Shown: piece after piece, positions 27,049 to 32,013 of the stretch
Layout of the letters: each line of letters starts with the position of its first letter
Numbering within the stretch: position 1 is the stretch's first letter
Origin: Dunaliella salina
Taxonomy: Eukaryota > Chlorophyta > Chlorophyceae > Chlamydomonadales > Dunaliellaceae
Length of the DNA stretch: 32,013 nucleotides
Direction: 5' to 3'
Assembly: GCA_002284615.2 (NCBI GenBank)
Contig: MU069810.1
Location: forward strand, 251,524 to 283,536
The notes under the pieces: model-generated
Told to the model about the DNA's origin: nothing
What the model saw: the letters and a program-made list of their open reading frames with translations, nothing else
Databases searched by the model: none
Translations under genes and position numbers: made by a program

Positions 27049-27346
27049 TGCTGTGTTCCTCTGTTCCTGCGGTCCTGTGTGTTCTCTTAGAACATCTCTT
27101 TTCTGATTTCCCCTCTGCTCACAGAGTTCTTCAAGACGAGACAGGCGCTTTTTACTACACTCAGGCTAGTTCTGAGGATGTCTTTCATTTCTTACAGGAC
27201 CAAACTAATGAGACTTATCGTTTTATTTCTAATTTCATGGATATTTATTCTTTGGATGGAACAGTTCATCAGGCCGAGCAGCCAAACAACCTGGCTGAAG
27301 GTCAAACCCAATTGTAGCCTTGTAACCTTGTAACCTTATCTGCTCG
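27038..27346 (+). mobile_element. LAEG-LINE insertion (287 bp, 5'-truncated) reusing the same target site
   Basis: TTATCTGCTC also flanks this insert (27038-27047 and 27336-27345). The frame ends QTNETYRFISNFMDIYSLDG, then HQAEQPNNLAEGQTQL and a stop at 27315-27317. The tail is CCTTGTAACCTTGTAACC. The C terminus matches the copies ending at ~1960 (minus) and ~29905. Confidence 0.75.
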
Positions 27347-27515
27347 GTTTACACTGCTGAAAATATGTGATGTCAAATCCATACCATTATACCACCAAAT
27401 TCTCAATAATTGGTTAGCTAGTTGTTGAGCCGGTCTAAGAATAAAGGTAACAAAATAATTAACTGACTACACGACCAGGATTCAGCAATAACCCTGATTC
27501 AGCGTGACAACCTTT

Positions 27516-27928
27516 AGGCAGCATTGAAATATTACAAGCGCAGCCAGCTGACCTGCAACCCAGATGCAAAGGGAGTGGCTAAAACGTCAAGTACAACAGA
27601 GCATGATCCAAAGCAAAAACAGCTTGGGCATTGGGCTTCAGCAATTTCATTTCCTCCCCTTCCTCATGATTCATCCAACCTGAACTCTGCACAATGCCTG
27701 GCAGCGTCCCCACGGGGCAAATCCTGCATCAGTAAATGTGTCCCCATGTGAAGTCTTTTGCAGGAGCACTATGAAAGAAAAAATCAGCCAGGAGGAGAAA
27801 TCACCTTGTATACTCATCACCATACCCATCAACATCTCAAATAAAACAGTAAAGATGCAAGCCATTGAAAAGGAAATACAAGCCTCAGCAAGCAGCTGCA
27901 TAATATGTCATTAAACACCCTGATTTTC
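27516..27928. other. Unassigned stretch with a possible membrane-segment exon
   Basis: On the minus strand, LLAEACISFSMACIFTVLFE... lies between ATTATGCAG (acceptor-like, ~27902) and ACAAG/GTGATT (~27810). It is hydrophobic, but its phase does not fit the candidate exon at 27950-28060. Confidence 0.25.
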
Positions 27929-27948
27929 CTACCTTTTCCTCAACTTCT

Positions 27949-28060
27949 GCTGTCTGTAAGTAGCGAGCTCAAGCATAGAGCCAGACCACAAAATCAGGAG
28001 CACTCCCAAGGCAAACCTTGTCAAATGATTTCTCTTTTCTAGGCCAGAACAGCAAGCACT
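27949..28060 (-). CDS. Candidate exon with one transmembrane segment, unidentified gene
   Basis: The minus-strand frame reads KRNHLTRFALGVLLILWSGS, then MLELATYRQQKLRK, and meets the donor-like AAAAG/GTAGGA. The hydrophobic stretch flanked by basic residues looks like a real membrane anchor. The frame is open back to 28240, but the 5' splice boundary is uncertain (GGCCTAG near 28040 is one option). No family recognised. Confidence 0.3.
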
Positions 28061-28240
28061 TGACAAGTATTGCTTCCTTGCTTTGCTGTCATGAGAAGGA
28101 TTACGAACCATCCGATGAATTCGGGTGAGAACAACACATATGACTAACCATTGACTTTCCAGTCGTTTGCAAAATCTTCCCTTACTGTAAACGCAACCTT
28201 CCCCCTGCTGGGAAAGGGGAGGATATGACTGGGCTTGCAC

Positions 28241-28998
28241 ACAACTGGAGCCAGCTATAGACGCCCCAACATGTGTTGTGAGGTTAGGCTATGGTATGTA
28301 AGCAAACTCGTCTCCAAGCAACAGGCGGGAGGATAGATTTCCCGCAGTGCATGCATCACCAGGGAGAAAAATCAACAACATACAAAATGACCATGGATTT
28401 TAAACAATTTTGCTCTGTGAACGCAAGTAAGAGCATGCATACCTCCAAACCACCAAATAAACATTGGGGGCATGATTACTCCCCTTACACAAACACAGAA
28501 AGCGTCCGCCAAAATCGTATGAGGCAATCCTCATATAGTAATGAATAATCCTATTCCTTTGTGTCGTATGGCATCAATGTGATGGTCCCTCCATTGCTTT
28601 CCAGCACGACAGGCTCATTGCGTCGCAGGCTTGGGAATGCTTTGTATATGGCCTGTGTGAGCAAGCAGTGCAGTAGGAGGCTGTGGCTGTCTAAGGCAAT
28701 TGCTCAAGGCAAATATTTATCCATGTAATTTGCTATGAAATTTTGGCTCTTCTGATTTCTGAATACAAAATCCGATGCAGCAGATGATGTGGGCTGCCAG
28801 CATGAAACTTTCACATTGAACCACAAACGCCCTTGCGGCAGACGGGTCAACACTGGTTGAGTTGCCAACATCATGCCAGATGGAGAGCTACTGACGATAA
28901 AAAGCATCCAACCAAAATAACATCCTGGGCAGGCCCCCATATCAAGTTGATGAATTGCAAGTGAACCTGCAGCCTTAGCTTTGCTGCTGCATAGAGAT
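28241..28998. other. Downstream region of the ABA4-like gene
   Basis: No gene is called. The 3' UTR of the ABA4-like gene should lie at the right end. TGTAA, the usual polyadenylation signal of many green algae, occurs on the minus strand near 28490, but this is only suggestive. Confidence 0.3.
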
Positions 28999-31539
28999 TC
29001 AAGTGATCTCAATTACAGACAGTTCTCCATTCCCCCAATTCATCTGTGTTACAACTATTGACCTGCGCCCCCGAAGCAGAATGCAGCCACCTAAGTTGGC
29101 AGGAGAGCTTGCCTTGGTCAGCCAATGAAGTACCAGCCCCATGGGCCCAAAAAAAAAGGCAGCCAGCAGCGAGTGGCAGGTGGGAACTTCTGCAGAAAAC
29201 CCTGTGGCACAGAATGAGGAGGAGCGCATGTTGAGCACAGAATTACACGAAGTGTGTGTCCGGCACAGAATGAAATGGAGCGTCATCCGCAGTACAGAAT
29301 GAGTGCGCAATCAGCACAGACCAAGGTGGAGTACATGGCAGATTGAGGTGAAGTACATGGCAGCCCAGCGACGTGCTTTTGAAAAGGCAAATGGGAAACC
29401 ATGCTCTGGGAAAGCAAACTTACTGACTAGTATGTGCAAAGAAACTCTGTTGCACGCATAAAACATCATGTTAGTGAGCCTCAAACACGTGTCAGCAGGA
29501 TGTAGTCCAAACCTCTGTGCATGCTTAAAATATCACATCAGTGAGCCTCAAACACATGTCAGCAGGATGTAGTCCAAGCCTCTGTGCATGCTTCAAATAT
29601 CACGTCAGTGAGCCTCAAACACATGTCAGCAGGATGTAGTCCAAACCTCTGTGCATGCTTCAAATATCAGGCTAGTGAGCCACAAACACATGTCAGCAGG
29701 ATGTAGTCCTAACCTCTGTGGCAATGAAGAGAGAACCACCATTTCTGCCATCAGAGTCTGAGTAGAGAAGCTACTTGCAGGGGCAGTCGAACCAGTTGTA
29801 CAAGTTCGTATCTGATATTATGGATGTTTTTCGTGAGGCTGGCAGGGACCAGCTGCCTCATCAGTCAAACCACCTGGCTGAAGGCCAAAACCTATGTAAC
29901 CTAACCTAGCCTACTTGCAGGGGCCACCAATTTGCTTTCTCGCTCAACCATTTAAACAAGTTCTGGAAGTCTCTCGCTCGGCTAGTGTGCCAATGCCAAG
30001 AGCACTGCAAAGCATGCTCTCCCACCATCAAAGTAAATGCCACGGCCCAGGAACAAATTGATGGACAAAATGTGAAGGATGATGGACGCAATGGTGGCCG
30101 GGCCTTGAAAGAGCTGTTGGATACCGGAGAGCTGCGGGAAGAATTGCGGGTTGAAGCCACCTGTGTGTGAGGTTGCATACGAAAAAACCACACGCCATCA
30201 CACATTTGTCTTACCAACTTGCCAGGCACTTACTTTACAAGGTTCCAGTAAGAATAAAGCCTTCAGCCATGAAGCTTGGCTGCTCGGCTCTCTCTTGAAC
30301 TAAGAAAAAGTCTATAAGGAGCAAACAATGCAGACGCAAGGGGAGCAGGCACTGCAGCCAGGCACTCGCTTTGGCATTCACATGACTTGGTTTTGTTCAT
30401 TTCATCTCATGCAATCCTGAGCATACAAATTCCAAAGCTACCGCTTGTGCAATAAAGATGCTTGCCGCATAAAAGAAACAGTTCTGTAAGAAGAGCACAT
30501 CTTACTTTACATGAGGTTGCAAATGCATGCACACTTGCTGCTTACTCTGAACCTAGACCTGGGCCACTCGCTTTGAGCTGTTCAGGCAAATCAGCTTTAC
30601 CATATGATCAAGGATAAGAGGTTGGGCACTTGCCTTGCTTCACAGCAACAGGATGGCAGTCAGCATCGAGACCATGACCCTTTCATTATTGTGGTGCTTG
30701 CCATCCTTGCTTTGGTATCACTATGTGCATGATGCTCAAGATGCATGGTTGAACAGCAAGGGGAAGTGAAGGAACTGCACCTGAAAGGCCCGCCTCCAAG
30801 CTCCCGGGCAGCAGCAGTGACAGCATGTCGGGTGTGTAGGAATAAGCCAGCAGCCCCATATAGGCCACAGCCAAAGGGGCAAACGTCCAGTAAGATCGCA
30901 TCAGCAAGCGCACTTTTATTACTTTTGGTATTAACATCATCTGCAGCAAAAGGCGACAGGGAGTGAGTGATATAGACAGATAACACCAGCCAATAACAGG
31001 CGACTGATGCTAATGTTCACACTCAAAACTGGAGGGGTAAGAATTTCCTGCAGCACAGTTCTGGCACACAGCTGCTTAAGGAATAGAAGCTTGCCAATTT
31101 TTTATGTGAAACTGCTGACATAAAGAAGCTCAAGCAGACATTAGTTTTAGTGCGCAGTGAGAATTCTTCGACAAGAAAAATCCAGGAGATGGAAAAAACT
31201 TTACCACAGTTTTTAGGTGAATCAACTTGTGCACAGGAGACAATGCCCATTGCACAGCTAGCTCACCAGTAAAAATGGAATGGCAGTAAACACCCCGGCT
31301 CCCATCACACTGAGAGAGACGGCACTTGGGAGTGGTTCTGCGGCTTGCTGTTGACTGTGCTGCACCCTAGAGGGCCTTTCCCTGCTGTGCCATACAGCTG
31401 TTACATTTGAGGCAGTGGAAGTGGAGGCCTGCTGCTGAACAGGGACAGCGGGTGTGCAGGGAAGCTGATGCCTCCCACATCTTTCGCGCTGACGCAGTGT
31501 TGAGGCAAAGATAGATCCTGGGCTTTGGCTAAGCTGCAT
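28999..31539 (-). CDS. ABA4: ABA4-like membrane protein (DUF4281), neoxanthin-branch carotenoid metabolism; 4 exons
   Basis: ABA4 is a plastid membrane protein needed for neoxanthin formation from violaxanthin in plants. Exons on the minus strand are 31539-31267, 30940-30781, 30160-30026 and 29189-28999. Junctions are ACTG/GTGAGC...TGCAG, TCAG/GTGCAG...ACACAG and GATG/GTGGGA...TGCAG. Phases agree and the total is 252 codons plus TGA. An in-frame stop 9 nt before the ATG supports the start. Residues 1-70 are Ser/Gln/Arg-rich, like a plastid transit peptide. Four hydrophobic segments follow: VMGAGVFTAIPFLL; YWTFAPLAVAYMGLLAYS; ATIASIILHILSINLFLGR; SLLAAFFFGPMGLVLHWL. Family hallmarks are the phrase PGSLEAGLSGGFNPQFFPQL, the H-x5-LF-x-GR segment (an Asp common in the family is Asn here) and FGPMGL. 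The final 40 residues after LTK are not family-like. A GC-type donor (AAG/GCAAGC at 29112) could instead splice to an unseen exon. Confidence 0.85.
29461..29725. repeat. 67-bp tandem repeat, 4 copies, in ABA4 intron 3
   Basis: GTGAGCCTCAAACACATGTC begins at 29474, 29541, 29608 and 29675, so the period is exactly 67 bp with few differences. It lies wholly within the intron between exons 3 and 4. Confidence 0.95.
29771..29924 (+). mobile_element. LAEG-LINE insertion (126 bp) with 14-bp target duplication, antisense in ABA4 intron 3
   Basis: CTACTTGCAGGGGC occurs at 29771-29784 and 29911-29924. The insert encodes NQLYKFVSDIMDVFREAG and HQSNHLAEGQNL, and ends in the tail TGTAACCTAACCTAGC. It is the shortest, cleanest copy of the LAEG-LINE 3' end. 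Confidence 0.85.
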
Positions 31540-31810
31540 CGCTGGTTAATCCTGCTTCTTTTAATATGTGGCTGCACTGATTGAGAAAATTGCTCAAAGC
31601 TGCCCATGAACGAAGATTTCACCTTCTCAAAGACATCTCAGGGAAATGCAGCGGCAGCTTTCATGGTCATAGAAATCGTATAGACTTCCAGGGAATAAAG
31701 TACAACAATAATACACACAATAATAACATGTTGGACTGCGAGGGCCAACTCCTTGGAGTGATCGGCGTTGCCTTTACACCCAGAGTCACAGCATTGCTTG
31801 CAAATATACT
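31540..31810. promoter_or_regulatory. Presumed upstream region of the ABA4-like gene
   Basis: This interval precedes the ABA4 start codon on the minus strand. No TATA box or other element can be asserted, and no other gene is seen. Confidence 0.3.
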
Positions 31811-31886
31811 CAATTTTTGCATTCTCTGCGTCTTTCCAATTTTAGCATTCTCTGTGCCTTTCCAATTTTTGCATTCTCTGTGTCTA

Positions 31887-31888
<2 letters not shown>
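31811..31888. repeat. 26-bp tandem repeat, 3 copies
   Basis: CAATTTTTGCATTCTCTG begins at 31811, 31837 and 31863, with small differences in the unit end (CGTCTTTC, TGCCTTTC, TGTCTATG). Confidence 0.9.
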
Positions 31889-31945
<57 letters not shown>

Positions 31946-31946
31946 T

Positions 31947-32013
<67 letters not shown>
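31887..32013. repeat. (TGCG)n then (TG)n microsatellite at the window end
   Basis: About 16 TGCG units pass into a pure TG run that continues to the last base. Confidence 0.97.

Larger units (their letters stand above)
26877..27515 (+). repeat. Dispersed repeat H, copy 2, split by two insertions
   Basis: GCAATGAGAGACTACTCCAT at 26877-26896 and GGTTTACACTGCTGAAAATA after 27346 correspond to neighbouring sequence in copy 1 at 22105-22288. The later parts (TGTCAAATCCATACC, GACCAGGATTCAGCAATAAC) continue the match. Confidence 0.75.

Overview
This window looks like nuclear DNA of a photosynthetic eukaryote, most likely a green alga. Three host genes support this. The first is a bacterial-type uS11 with an N-terminal extension, probably the nuclear-encoded mitochondrial ribosomal protein. 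The second is a four-exon gene for an ABA4-like (DUF4281) membrane protein of the neoxanthin branch of carotenoid metabolism. The third is a five-exon (possibly incomplete) universal-stress-protein (USP) gene with an organelle-targeting-like N terminus. Both split genes were assembled by eye: every splice phase agrees and the joined exons match the family motifs. I cannot name the species. The window starts in (CA)n and ends in (TG)n, so it is probably a whole contig that stops at unassembled microsatellites.

Layout: 1-1.3 kb, uS11m (+). 1.5-5.1 kb, a pile of retrotransposons: a minus-strand LINE reverse transcriptase broken by two nested insertions, with fragments of a second LINE type that carries a restriction-like endonuclease (REL). 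5.2-13.9 kb, gene-poor DNA with (CA)n arrays, LINE 3' tails, a SINE-like insertion and a few possible orphan exons. 13.9-14.9 kb, a minisatellite with a unit of about 81 bp. 15.6-15.9 kb, a MITE-like element. 17.0-19.3 kb, the USP gene (-). 20.1-22.3 kb, more LINE tails and dispersed repeats. 22.5-26.5 kb, a decayed minus-strand gag/protease retroelement interrupted by a REL LINE with a 20-bp target-site duplication. 26.9-27.35 kb, two retrotransposon fragments stacked in one target site, with a related empty site at 22.1 kb. 29.0-31.5 kb, the ABA4-like gene (-).

The most interesting signal is in the retrotransposons. I can separate three REL LINE families, called REL-1, REL-2 and REL-3 here. 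They share a C terminus ending DPH-stop and a 3' end made of a short hairpin followed by a TTTTC-rich tail, although the hairpin sequences differ. A second LINE type, called LAEG-LINE here for its C-terminal motif, has no visible REL and ends in TAACCT/CCTTG-type repeats. A SINE-like unit of about 135 bp ends in (CCTTA)n and may use the LAEG-LINE machinery. Many copies keep readable target-site duplications, so the order of several insertions can be reconstructed.
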